64,000 bases of DNA, taken from Symsagittifera roscoffensis. Its lineage: Eukaryota > Xenacoelomorpha > Acoela > Convolutidae. Each line of letters opens with the position of its first letter. Within the stretch, counting starts at the first letter, position 1. The position numbers and the translations under genes are program-made. Location: positions 9,948,723 through 10,012,722 of the forward strand of contig NC_087066.1 in the NCBI RefSeq assembly GCF_963678635.1. The letters run 5' to 3'. The notes under the pieces were generated by a model that saw only the letters and a program-made list of their open reading frames with translations, did no database searches and was not told the origin of the DNA. Of the stretch, positions 31,920-43,400 are shown in pieces.

Positions 31920-32399
31920 CAACTAAAAAAAATACGCACAATGGAAGTTGCAAAAATGACCTCAAGTTATTTGCTGTGAAAATAAGAAATATCGTCGATA
32001 TAAGTAACACCAGAAAGAAAATTATAACAAGAAGCTTTTCTGCAAGTTTGTGCTTGAAACCAATTGAATTTTTCGTATACAATCAATGAAAAAATGCAGA
32101 TTTTCGAGAAGATGGCCAAGTTATTTGATTTTGATATAAATTTGAGAGAATAAATCGAAGTAGATGATTTTTTCAAAGCAAACCTTTAAAAATCTTATTC
32201 TGATCATGCATGACTTTGAACTTTGAAAATCTATGAAAAAATGAAGGAACAAATATTTTTGCTGGATAGTTTTGTCAAATTTGTGACTCGGAAAGGGGAT
32301 AAAAAGAGTCTTTGATATATTATCATACGACTGTTTGATCAATTCCAAATTTTTGAGAATAAATAAAGTTTTTTCTTACACACTAAATCTTTATCTTTT
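31920..32399. other. Maverick-internal AT-rich DNA
   Basis: No readable gene; only short frames of low complexity between the ATPase block and the polymerase relic. Confidence 0.5.
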
Positions 32400-35300
32400 T
32401 TTTTCAGATGCATTCACGCAACAGAAATGAGAAATTGAAATGGCAGAAGAGTGACAAAGATTACAGGAGATTCGATGCAGCTCGACATCGCAAGAGTTGT
32501 GCGCGAAGAGTTTTTTTCTCGTACATAATGTAATTTTTGTTATAACAACAAGCAACAAATGAGTTTCCATACGAGCAAGAAGCACGTAAATTCAACCGCA
32601 AAATCAACAGAGTAAGTATCGTGTGTAAACTGTGTAGCTGTTATTCACTTCAACAACATCGCAAGAAAGTTCACGCGTTGAAAGCGAGGAAAACGAGTGA
32701 TTCTGTTGCTGATTTGAATAAAGTCTTGGGAAACGAGGAGGATAGTGAACAGCTACGAGATGAGTTAAATGACTGGCAACACGTCTTGAAGGATACTGAG
32801 ATGGAAACTTAACGCCACAAGGCATTCAATTTTCAGCGTTCGATACTAGATCTCAATCTAGTTAATGAATAACTAGATCAAGTTTTTGAAAAACTTTTTT
32901 GCGCAGCAAAAGCAACTTTTTAGAATTATAGAAATTAGATTTATAGAATTTTTTACATTTTTAGAAGCAGATGAATATCATAAATCAATTTTTTCTTGCA
33001 GTTAAGCAGACTTGACTTCTATGCAAAACACGGTCGATAACCAAGATATTAATGAAATTTGTAAACAAGATAGACAAAACACAAAAGGCGATTGACTTGA
33101 TCACTATTGTGATCTTTTTCGCGACTTTATTCATAAACGTACCTACAGGATGTCTAGATTCAGTGATTTTCGAAGCACTTCTAAGAAAACATCAAGTAAA
33201 TGGTTTGATTTTGGGCTCAAAGTATCAGCCATACAATGATTACTTGTTTTTTCCGAGAACTTGCAGAACAAAAAATGTTTTAATATCAACCTCCAAGATT
33301 TTTATCGATTTTCTTAAAAAATCCAGATGTGATCCGAAACAATTTTTTTAAGTTTCGATTGATATTTTGCCGATAATTGAGGATGTATTAGAGAAAACAT
33401 CTTTATCTACAATATCTTCAGTGAAATTGAAGACGGACAGACACTTCCTGAGAGAATTAGCTCAGAGAAGTATCGGTAAATTTGAGAATACAGTGAAGCC
33501 TTTACGATACAGCAACCACATTACTTTCGTCAATAGATCGACGAATTTTTCAATTGTTTCCGATGTTCAACTTATTGCAATATATTTTTCCACGAAGCAG
33601 ACCAGTTCAAATTTCATCTTTTTTCTTGCAAAGAACCAGTCAAAAATAATTACTCCAAAAGTGCTTGCACTTTAAGGGAGACGTTATTTGAAAAACTGGA
33701 GGTGTTCAACTTTTAGTATACCAAAGAACAAATTTCATTCAAAAAGTCACATTTTTGGATTTTGAATCAGTTTGCGTTAAAACCGACAGAATCGGAGTTA
33801 AAACAGACAGAAAAAAAAACCTGGATCGGAAAGCATGAACCCATATCAGTGTCAATCTCTTTCAATTTGCTAGACAACCCCTTGTTTTTGAGTGACAAGT
33901 ATCACCAAACCTTCATTATTGATGCTGAAAAATTTCAGGCGGAGATGCGATGAAGTTTTTTTGAAACTGAAATTAACAGTGAAGCAAGAGAATGCGAAGG
34001 CGATTGTGTTGGGGATGAGGAAAAACAGACGCATCCATTTACTTTCTAATTATTCAAAAAGTCAATTGATCGATTTGATGCAATATCTAGAGAGGTACGC
34101 AATACTCAATACACAACACAGTTTTGGATTCAAAAGTGCTAGGTATTATATAATTCTCATTAAATCATATCTCATCCACTACCTAATCAACGAAAAGGAG
34201 AATGAACCTGCAGCTTTCAATAAAACCAACGACGTTGTTTCTTTTAGATTTGGAGACTTTCAGCTTCTCGACAGTATGAAGTTTTTGGTTGGAGCTACTA
34301 CTTTAGACCCTTTTCTAAATGCTTACAACGCCAGTGATATGAAAGCATTTTTTCCATACTAGTGGTATGATACTCCCAACCAGGTCGATGAACAACTACC
34401 GTCTTATGATGATTTTTACAGTAAATTGAAGAATAGCAACCCTCTCGATAAAAATTTTGACGGTTATTATAAACTTCTTAGCACTAGTATAACTGAAAAA
34501 CAAACCATGAAAAAGCTTGGTTAAAAAACCAAACCACCTACGGGACTGGAAAATTACAACTACTTGAAATCTAACCAGGAACAGGAAAATATGACCACAT
34601 TTCGCTATTTTATACAGTTGTATAATAACAAAGATGTGATTTCTACCCTTAAAGCGATGCAAAAAAAGAATGAATTTTATCACGAAAGGGGGATAGATCT
34701 TTTAAAACTCGGCTGCACACTGCCAAATTTAGCTAATCTTTGTCTACACAAGTCAACCGACTATAAATTTTACCCCTTCTTCTCGAGTGGTAGTGACTTG
34801 CCTGAAAAAAATACGGAAATGTGACCGGTCGTCCCTCAATTGTTTTCACAAGGAAAATAATAGCAAACGAGACGTTTATTCGAAAATCAGACAACTTGTT
34901 TGTATCAACCATTGTGATTGATGCCATTCATTATATCCTTATTCTAGGTGTCGGGATATTCCCACAGGCTTGTATACCAGATAGAACTACAATGAAGAAA
35001 CACAAAAAATCAAGGCAAAGCAAAATTGGTTTCGTATGTTTGAAAATATAGTCATCTCATTTTGTCAAGCAACCAGAAGTGAATGTAAAATTCAAAGCTA
35101 CTACATTGTTTCAGTGTTGATTGTTTTTGCAACCATTATATGCCTTTTTTTGAAGCAATAGTATGTTGTTTCCATTTCTGCCAAGAAGCTAGAACTAGCC
35201 TAACTGCTGATGATTTTAAACAAGGAACCAAGAAAAAAGAAATAGATTAGCTTCGAAAAAATTACACTACAGATAAAGGATACTCCAATGAAGAAATCTG

Positions 35301-36580
35301 GGAATGTAGCTAGTATATAAATTTAAAAACAACGTGAAAAATTACTTTAGAACTCATTCTCCCTTCAAAAGGCCTCTTTCTTCCAATTCACTATTGCAGA
35401 ACAAAAGAAATTGAACAATGTTTCTCTATGTACAATGCGATCTGAGTTTTCTAGATGAACTAAAAATGAAGTTCTCCAGCTTCCCCCTATTTTAAAAAAT
35501 ATTGATATTAACAGAAACGATTTTGGGGAATGTATGAAGTTATACGCCGAAGAAAACGATTTGTTAAAGCAACCGCAGCAAAGCATAGTACCGAGCTTCA
35601 ATGTAAGAAACGGAGCACTTATAACAATTTTCAACTTTTACTTGGATGTTGGACTACAATGTACAAAAATTCATCGATTTGTACAGAACTCACCGCGAAA
35701 AGTTTTTAATAGTTTCAATAGAACTGTTGTTGATGCTCGGCGAGCTGGCGATGAGAATCCCCTAAATGGTGTGGTAGCTGAAAGAATGAAAGTGCTAGGA
35801 AATAGTTTCTATAAGTATCAAATAATTGCTAGATCAAAACATACAATGACAAAATATCTTGCTAACGAAAAGTTCCATAAAGCTATCAAAAACCAATTCG
35901 TTCAGTGACTCAATATTGTAGCTAAAGATTTGCTTGCGATGAAGCTTGTTAAACCTGATACATAACATCGTGAATCGGTTATAGTAAGATTCTTTATACT
36001 ACCGTATGTCAAGTTGAGAATGTTGGAGTTTTGTTAAAACTTTTTTGATAAATTTTGCGATGTCAACAAATTTGAAGAACTCGAAATGGATACAGGATCC
36101 GTCTATTTGGACTTGGCAAAAAGAGATTAAAATGAGTGTATTCTTCCCAGCAAATGAGCAGAATGGAATGAAAAGCGAAGCAAGGGTTTTCGAGACAATT
36201 TGGAGCAGATACGAAAAACATTTTTTTGTCCCGTACTTGCTGCTCTAAATATGATAAACATGACAATAGAGAATCATGATTGTTCAAGAGGAGCTCAGAA
36301 TCATTGAAAGGCTGTCTTTTTCTAGTAAAACTTATTGATGTTAATATACTAAAAATGGAAAGTATATTCTTAGCAGTAAATTACTGAGCAAACATGTATT
36401 AGAAGACTCTGGAGATGGCCCGATGGCAAAGCATCGACATGTACTGAACGAGGCAGTGAGTCTGAAGTGAACTAATACAGGGCTTAAAACAATTAACCAT
36501 GCAGTTGCAGCTTATGAATAAACTGAAAAGGGACTGAGCTATTTTTACCCTGAATGGGAAGTTCAATGAGATGGAATACA
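32400..36580 (+). pseudogene. Maverick protein-primed DNA polymerase B, heavily decayed
   Basis: Plus-strand fragments in changing frames follow the order of Maverick PolB. At 32,520-32,660 there are C2H2-like pieces (CNFC...HTSKKHV and LQQHRKKVH). At 33,560-33,650 a Cys/His stretch with FFHEADQFKFHLFSCKEP appears. At 33,750-33,860 comes WIGKHEPISVSISFN; at 34,120-34,360 GFKSARYYIILIKSYL and GATTLDPFLNAY; at 34,700-34,760 LGCTLPNLANLCLHKST. Palm motif B reads MKVLGNSFYKY (about 35,787-35,820). Palm motif C reads EMDTGSVYLDL (about 36,083-36,115), so the second catalytic Asp is Gly. Many in-frame stops and frameshifts make it nonfunctional. Confidence 0.88.
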
Positions 36581-36744
36581 TACTAAACCTCTGAATCTGT
36601 AAAAGATTGTTGTAAAATTATATACGATGCTGTAAAATAAAACATTTTCTCCGTACTTGACTTTTTTTCAACAGTTCTTTTTAAACATTGCGCTTAGATT
36701 AACAATCTATTATTTTTGATCAAGAAAACGTTCAGAATCCTAAA

Positions 36745-36974
36745 CATTGCTGAATCGGCAAAATCGGCCGCCAAAAATTCTTTGATAATCAATTTTTTTT
36801 TCGAAACCTACCATTTTAACATCTGAAACTCTGAAACCTATAGCATCTCTTAATACATGGCAAATCTATACCCGATCTTTTGAAACATAGGGTGCTGACC
36901 GGATACTCTATAGCCCATCTTAATACACGGGGCTCAGCATCCCCCCGCGCTAGTTTGTCGCGACATAGACTACT
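36745..36974 (-). repeat. Maverick right terminal inverted repeat
   Basis: Reverse complement starts AGTAGTCTATGTCGCGAC and follows the left arm through GGCTATAGAGT and CAGCACCCTATGT to GCCGATTTTGCCGAT. Lies just beyond the DNA polymerase relic, as expected at an element end. Confidence 0.85.
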
Positions 36975-36976
36975 GC

Positions 36977-37400
36977 AGGTTATTTTACTAGTTTTTTTGA
37001 TCTTTTTATATCATCTTAAAAGTATCATTGTGCGAAGATCGAAGTCAGAAAGATATTTTACCTGTGATCAATTTTTGTTAATTATGATGGTTTAGAGATG
37101 GCCAACTTGGAGCAATTTACACGCGAGATTTTTCGGGCTTTTAACGCGTAAGCGGAATTTTAATTCCTCTTGAAAATCATTCTAAATTGGACCTTAAAAT
37201 GCTAATTAGACTAATTAAAATTTTCTAATAGGCGAAATATAAGTTTTGCACTCTGCATAGCGTGTGGGGGGATGATTTTTAGAAAAAACCAATTCGAACT
37301 CAGAACTTATCATTTTTTTTGGAAAGTTTCATCATTTTTTAGACCGAACCTTACGCCACAGACCAGAGTCAGAAAAACCAAGCAGCCGCCTGATGCGAGC
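36977..37400. repeat. Dispersed repeat flanking the Maverick
   Basis: Shares segments with 60,270-60,575, including TTTATATCATCTGAAAGC-like and TTTCATCATTTTTT-like blocks, in the same orientation and order. The Maverick right end lies next to this repeat. Confidence 0.45.
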
Positions 37401-40241
37401 TGCCGCCTCTTTCCAATTTGATTCAACTGTAGCAAAAAAGTCTCAATTTTAAAAGCTGCTGGAATTTCAGTGCTTTGATATATTTTTGATGTAATTTTTA
37501 ATTTAAAACTTTTGTAATTTGATTGTTGTTTAACTCGAAATTCTGTTGGCTATGTTCTCAAAAGGAATTGTTTTTTGACAATTATCGACAAATATGAAAA
37601 AAGTGGTCGGTCTAGTTTTTTTGAGCTTTTAGAACGTTTTAGGTTTCATTTTATATCCACTTACTTGTCATGCTATGTTTTTATTGTATTGGCGCAATAA
37701 ATCAATATTTTGCGGCAATCGCTTAAAATTTATTCGCTTAAAACGTTGATGTAAAATGATTTTCAAAAATGTCGACCACTCCAAAAGCAAATTAATACTC
37801 GAGCGAATGCTTTACAGGTGTCCACAATTAAACTTCTCTTTTGACCCAATTTTCTTTCCCACTTATGAAAATTGGTAGGAACTTTCACTTTTTCCCCCGT
37901 GGGATCAGGTACCTCATAACCATCGCATTGGGTCGAGTGATAAATCATTTTTTAAAATCTTTTCAGTCGGGAGTTGAACGTAACTTTCAGAAAGTTGTTC
38001 TGCGTTTAGAAAAACAGGTTCCAAATTTTTGAGTTCGTCTAATTTCGAGCGAGTAAAGCGATCGAGTAACCTTTGTTATGAAAGTAACTTAATAATTTAG
38101 GCAAAAAAATGATTTAACCAAAATTTTAATTTAGTTTTGGAAGCTTCATTTAATTTCTTTTTTCGATTTTCTTGTCTATTTACTTTTTTGGAGAAAGCTG
38201 AACTCAGTTATGACTTATTCACTTATTCTTACATAATTGTATAGTTCTATCGCCACGTACATGAAACGATAGTAATCTGAAAAAAAAATGTTTGTGATCT
38301 TTTTGAAGGCAGTCCGAACATTCTGTGCTTGCTCTGATAAGGCGCAATGGCAAGAAATTGGAGCAACTGTTTTCCCGTAATATTTTTCAGTTTTCAATGT
38401 TTTTTCAAAAGTCAATTAAAAAAGGGCAGACTTTTTTTTAAAGTATTGAGTTTTTCTTAGTTTTTTCAAGAGTCAATGAACGGAGTAAAGATACTTATAT
38501 AAGACGTGATGATTTTTTCAGAAAAAAGGTTTAAAAATTAAAATTTGTTCACGCCCAACTTTGATTTTTCGCGGTTTGACTTTTTGCAAGTTTAACTCCA
38601 TTACTTTGTTAAAAGAAAAACAATCTCTGCTATCAAACATCAAATGGTAAAAACGTCACAAAAAACTTTACTTTCCTAGTTTTGAAAGTATATTTCAATT
38701 TCAAGTTTTACCTGCGGATCAGAAAATGACCTAACGATTTTTTTTTTCAATTTTGTTTAGTTTATCAAAAAAATTTAGAAAAAAAGCTGTTTTTTTTCTG
38801 TTTTCTTGCGTTTCTTGACTTTTTTAACTTGTTTATATTTTCTGAAGGAAGTCCAAGTTTGAGCACGCAATTTTTTTGCGTTATACCATTTTTTTTTTGT
38901 TTTTAAAAGTGGAATCAAGAAATTAAAATGTGAAGAGCAAGGCAAACTGTGCTCTCAAACCACGAAACAGCAAATACTGCGAAAAAAACAATCAGTTTTC
39001 GTTGAAATTGATAATAATTTCAAGATTTTTCAGCGAAATTTTAAGAACAAGAGACAGTTTTAAGGTGGTGTAACTTTTTTTTGAACTTTCATAAGCTAAT
39101 CTCATTTGTAAGGTTTTATTTGCTTGTGTTTGCAAATTGTAGCTTGGCCTCAGATTCGAATTTAGTGCTAAAATTTTATAGTACTCAGAATTGGCGGAGT
39201 GGAAAAGCTTTCTGCTACTTTTCACCAGTTTACAGACCTGCATTTTGCAGATCGAGGAGGTAAAGCTAATTGCACTGCTTTTTTGTCGGCCACGGGTCGA
39301 AGGCAGGTTGTAATTATACTGCTGTTTACCGGGACTTGTTGTATTTTGTTGTCTTGTTTCATCTACTGAACAAGATTTTGTGCGTCGGATTGAATAGGGA
39401 AGACTTTGATGCTGTGATCTTTGCATGAGGAAAACAGATCATTGCCGAATGTAATAGCTGTCACCTTGCATTTGTGGGAGTGCTTTCTTAAAAATTTCCA
39501 TTTTTGCTTTTTGCTTCTTAGTATGGTTGTGGCCACAAATTATGAAAGTGCGACATCTGCGTAGTGGAAACTTAATTCAGTTTTTGTTCTAGCAAAAAAA
39601 CTAATGAAAAAAATTTGTTCTAATTGTTTGTTCTAGTTTTTCTAATGAAAAAACTGAATGAAAAAAAAACAAAAAAATTCGGACTTTTTGTCATCCATTA
39701 TACCCTGAACTGAGTGAAAACTGCAGATTAACTTAGTTAATAGTAATAACGTACAATCTTATAGCAAAGCGCTAAATTGCGTCTTCACAACAAATAGCTT
39801 GAATTCGCGACCCAATTGAGTCCCAAACTCTAGCCATAAATGATTTTTTCACGTGCAGGTTAAATTAGTACATGAAAGAACAAAAAATGGTAAGGGTAGA
39901 TGATAAGATGGAATAGGTAATATGTTCATCTACCAATCAAAGGTCAGCGTAGGCAGCGTAAGAATCCGTTTCAAACTCATGTAATTTCAAATTGAGGCTA
40001 GTCGTTCAGTTTTTAAAATGTTTTTTGGACGACAAATATCCCTATTCACATAACGTGGAGAAAGTAAGAAATCTGAAAATAGCTTCAAAATTTATTGACT
40101 TCAGCTAGTTTTACTTTAGTTTGTGTTATAAGAAATTGTTATTCAAAAGCTATAAACCTTAACTTGATGATAGGTTTTAAAATGACAGTCAGGAATAACA
40201 AGCCTAATAATTCTGGCATGAACAATATAAAACATAAAATA
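37401..40241. other. Intergenic DNA between the Maverick and the methyltransferase gene
   Basis: AT-rich. The segment 38,440-38,600 resembles 8,680-8,760 and 9,390-9,450 (TTCGCGGTTTGACTTyT, AAGAGTCAATGAAC), marking a dispersed repeat. A minus-strand frame at 37,763-37,948 has reasonable codon content but no family I recognise. An A-box-like TTGGCGGAGTGGAAAAGC at about 39,190 may be a SINE trace. Confidence 0.5.
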
Positions 40242-40470
40242 TTAAATTCCACGACAGTCAATCAGTTCAGTTTTTCGGAAAACAACTTCGAAGCAGGAAT
40301 ACGGCCCGCTTTTAAGGTTGGATGTCACGACCATGTTGGGGTCCCACGAGATGAGTTTGAAGCCGTGCTGGCTCAGCAGTTTGGTGATTTCCGCGTAGCT
40401 TTGGAAATTTTTGCCATTATCACCCTGGTGGAATTCAATCCCAATCTGCTTAACATTTGCCAAGGAGCCA
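40242..40470 (-). CDS. Methyltransferase terminal exon
   Basis: Acceptor tttttag at 40,471-40,477; stop TAA at 40,244-40,242. Encodes SLANVKQIGIEFHQG, ITKLLSQHGFKLISWDPN and CFEVVFRK. Codon use is clearly less AT-rich than the flanks. Confidence 0.87.
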
Positions 40471-43400
40471 CTAAAAATAGAGACAATTAACTAAGGAAAA
40501 AAGCGATTCGATACGCAATTCATATGTATTATAATTATCTATTCGTTGCCCGTAACTAATTTGATAAAGAAACTAGTTTTTATATTGGTCGACTGTCCTA
40601 TCGTTTTTGTGGATGCGGATAAAACCAAAAGCAGATTGTAAAGAGAACTTATGTTAGGAATCTAGATTAGAAACGAAATGTTTGAGATTGGCACTGTAAC
40701 GATGTGCCGTACCAATAGCGGGCTGGCTTCTTAAACCAGTCAGTAGCCGTATCTTTTCAGAAACTACAAGCTGTCAAACTAACCTTCGGATCCATTCAGG
40801 AATGCTGTTTCGCTCCTCGCCTTCAATGTCAACCTATGAAACAAATACTATTAAAAAGAGGCTCTATGGGGATAAAAGAAAAATGTCTTGTTTAAAGTGT
40901 CTGGTTTAAATTTGGTTTAAGGTGTCTGAAATAAATTATGACCTACAAGTTGATTCAATTTAAGAAAAAAGAAAGAATTTTGAGTTTCAATTCGATGTGT
41001 TTAATCAAACTAAATGTTTTTTTTTCAGAAACTACGCTTAAACTACATTTAAATCACAAGACCTTGCATGTGTTGATGCAACAATATCTATTGATGCAAA
41101 AAAAGCTTCTTTCAAATTGACCAAGATCTGCTGGCGCTACTTAGTGAAAGAAAACTAGAAATTCTTTCAATATCTCAATTGAAAAAGGGTCGGTAGAAAA
41201 ACTAAGTTTTAGTGTGAACTAAGAGCAAAAAACTTTAAAAATTTTTTATCGAATATACTTTTGTAGTTGAAAAAAAAAACGACCAGCAACTTATTTTATA
41301 TTACTTTTAAAACAAGCAACAATTAAGTCCGTAACTAACTCACTTAGCAAAATATCACTGAATTTTATGTTATTACAAATAAGCTATAGACCATTTTTTC
41401 TCAATTTTGAAAACTTTTTCCGAAATGCCACTTAAAATGATATCTAAAGCGTGAAAGTGTAAAAAAGGTAAAAAAAAAGCATTTAGTGTTAAAAAATAAT
41501 TTTGCTACACAAGTTTCCACTTCCTCAAGTTTGATAGATTTGATATAATTTAAAAATGAATTGGCTGCCTGCACTATGCAATCAAAGAAGCCAAAAAAGT
41601 CTGCAGTAATTATTTCAGTTTGGCAAAATTGGCAACATAAAACCGGTTAACTTAAACAAAATGTTTGCTGAAAAGTCCGATTCGAGATTTGCAATTTTAT
41701 GTTTGGCGACATTTTGTGATGAGGCGACATTTACTACCTCATTGTTATATTGCCTTTTGCCAATGAGGCGACATTTAGTACCTCATTGTTATTGCCTTTT
41801 GCAGCCATGCTGCAGATATATTATACCAGTCCGCTCAAGGTCACTGGCTTGGCTTTTCTGAGTGACACACTGTGTGTGATTCACTCTTATGTTCTTTATC
41901 ATCGCTTGTTAGATGTAAACTTTATTCAACACTTTTGTTAAACATATTTCTATTAGTCAGAGTCTGACTAACTAAATCTAAACAACCAAGAATCTAAACA
42001 ACTAATCAACTAATTCACTATTACGAACAACCTAGTTTTGTCCTTTAAATCTCGGCAAATGTCATGGCGCAGCCAGCAGTTCCTGTGAACGAAGACAGGA
42101 CTGACCTGTTGGGTATTCCTCCGTTTTGGGCAAAACCTTCGATTAACTCGCCTTTTCTTTGGGAATCTTGGATTGGACAATTCTTCCTGGCAATGGGGTT
42201 AAAAGATAATCTGAACCCGCAGGATGTATTAGCAGAACCCATGGAGGTTATAGACGAACCACCTCCAAAAGCTGAGACTGTAGGTGCAACGGAAACCGCT
42301 GCTGAGACCGATGCACGCCTCCTCAGAGATCAGGCAGCGATTCGTCGTGTTACTGACATCAATACCGAGCGCAGAAGGAAAGGCCCTAGAATAGGCCTCA
42401 ACTGGTTTTATCACGAAGCAGAAGCCCGCCTGAAGTCACGTCTGTTTTTCGCTCTAGGAAACGAAGGAAAGCGACGCTTCGCGGATTCTTACCCGCATAC
42501 GGACATTAGTGTTACCTCGTTTCGGGATTTTCACCAGGCTTGCGAAGTACTATTCAAGATAGAACGCGATTATACTGTTGAGCGCATTAAACTGTACAAT
42601 AACATCTTTATGTTGGAAAATGATACATTCTCTTCATTTTACGCTCGTCTCAGTGCTCAAATTGCCTTGTGTAATTGGCCACGTGCTCAAGAGAGGAATA
42701 CTCTGAAAGATCTGTTCGTAGGACGAATTCGTGATGTGGATGTTCAACAGCAATTGATTAAAGCAAAAGCAAACTTAGAGGATACATTTCAACTCGCTCT
42801 GGAGTGTGAAAAGGGGGCTAGCACGTCGGCCCAGTTCCAAAAACTACTCCCGCATAACCAGGTTACCGGCATCAAGGTAAAACAAGAGCCCACTTTCTCG
42901 ATACAATCATCTAGAGGAAAGCGGAATACTCCTCAGAACAACTATAATCAACAAAACACACAAAGTAATAAAAGCAACAAAGCATGCTATTACTGTGGCA
43001 ATCCTTTCAGTCTGGAACACAGAAAGTCGTGTCCCGCTCGAGAGGTTACATGCAACCTTTGCAAAAAACGAGGTCACTTCGCAAAATGTTGTAATTCATC
43101 AAGACGGCGTGTCAATTTGGTAGATGATAGTGAGGCAGTGACAGACCCCTCAATCGACTGCAACTTTATAGATGCAGATTATGATAGCGAACCTGAATAC
43201 AGTGTGTTACAGCTAGAAAGTGCGGTTCAGATAAATAGCATTGAGCTCCTCAGATCAAACAAGGGAAAACAAAGAAGTCTTAGTATTCAGCTGCGTACGG
43301 GATTGAGTTTTTTCTATTCAACTATCGACACTGGAAGTCCGGTCTCATTTATTAATAAACGTACTTGTGATTTAATATTACAACGCAACCCGTCTTTCCA

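Larger units (their letters stand above)
19075..36974. mobile_element. Maverick/Polinton relic, about 17.9 kb between inverted repeats
   Basis: Bounded by diverged inverted repeats (19,075-19,270 and 36,745-36,974) that start AG and end CT. It holds relics of the Maverick gene set: adenovirus-type protease, major and minor capsid proteins, DDE integrase, packaging ATPase and protein-primed DNA polymerase B. The length suits the 15-20 kb norm, although internal duplications inflate it and deletions shrink it. All genes carry stops or frameshifts. The 6-bp flanks (left gccgac, right gcaggt) do not match, so no clean target-site duplication survives. Confidence 0.88.

Noticed and set aside
19075-36974. 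Active Maverick
   Set aside because: Every identified gene has stops, frameshifts or deletions, palm motif C lacks a catalytic Asp, and the inverted repeats are diverged.
41705-41714. GGCGACATTT as part of a longer 5' LTR
   Set aside because: The 3' LTR has no matching bases before TGTGATGAGG; it is more likely filler copied from the LTR's internal repeat.
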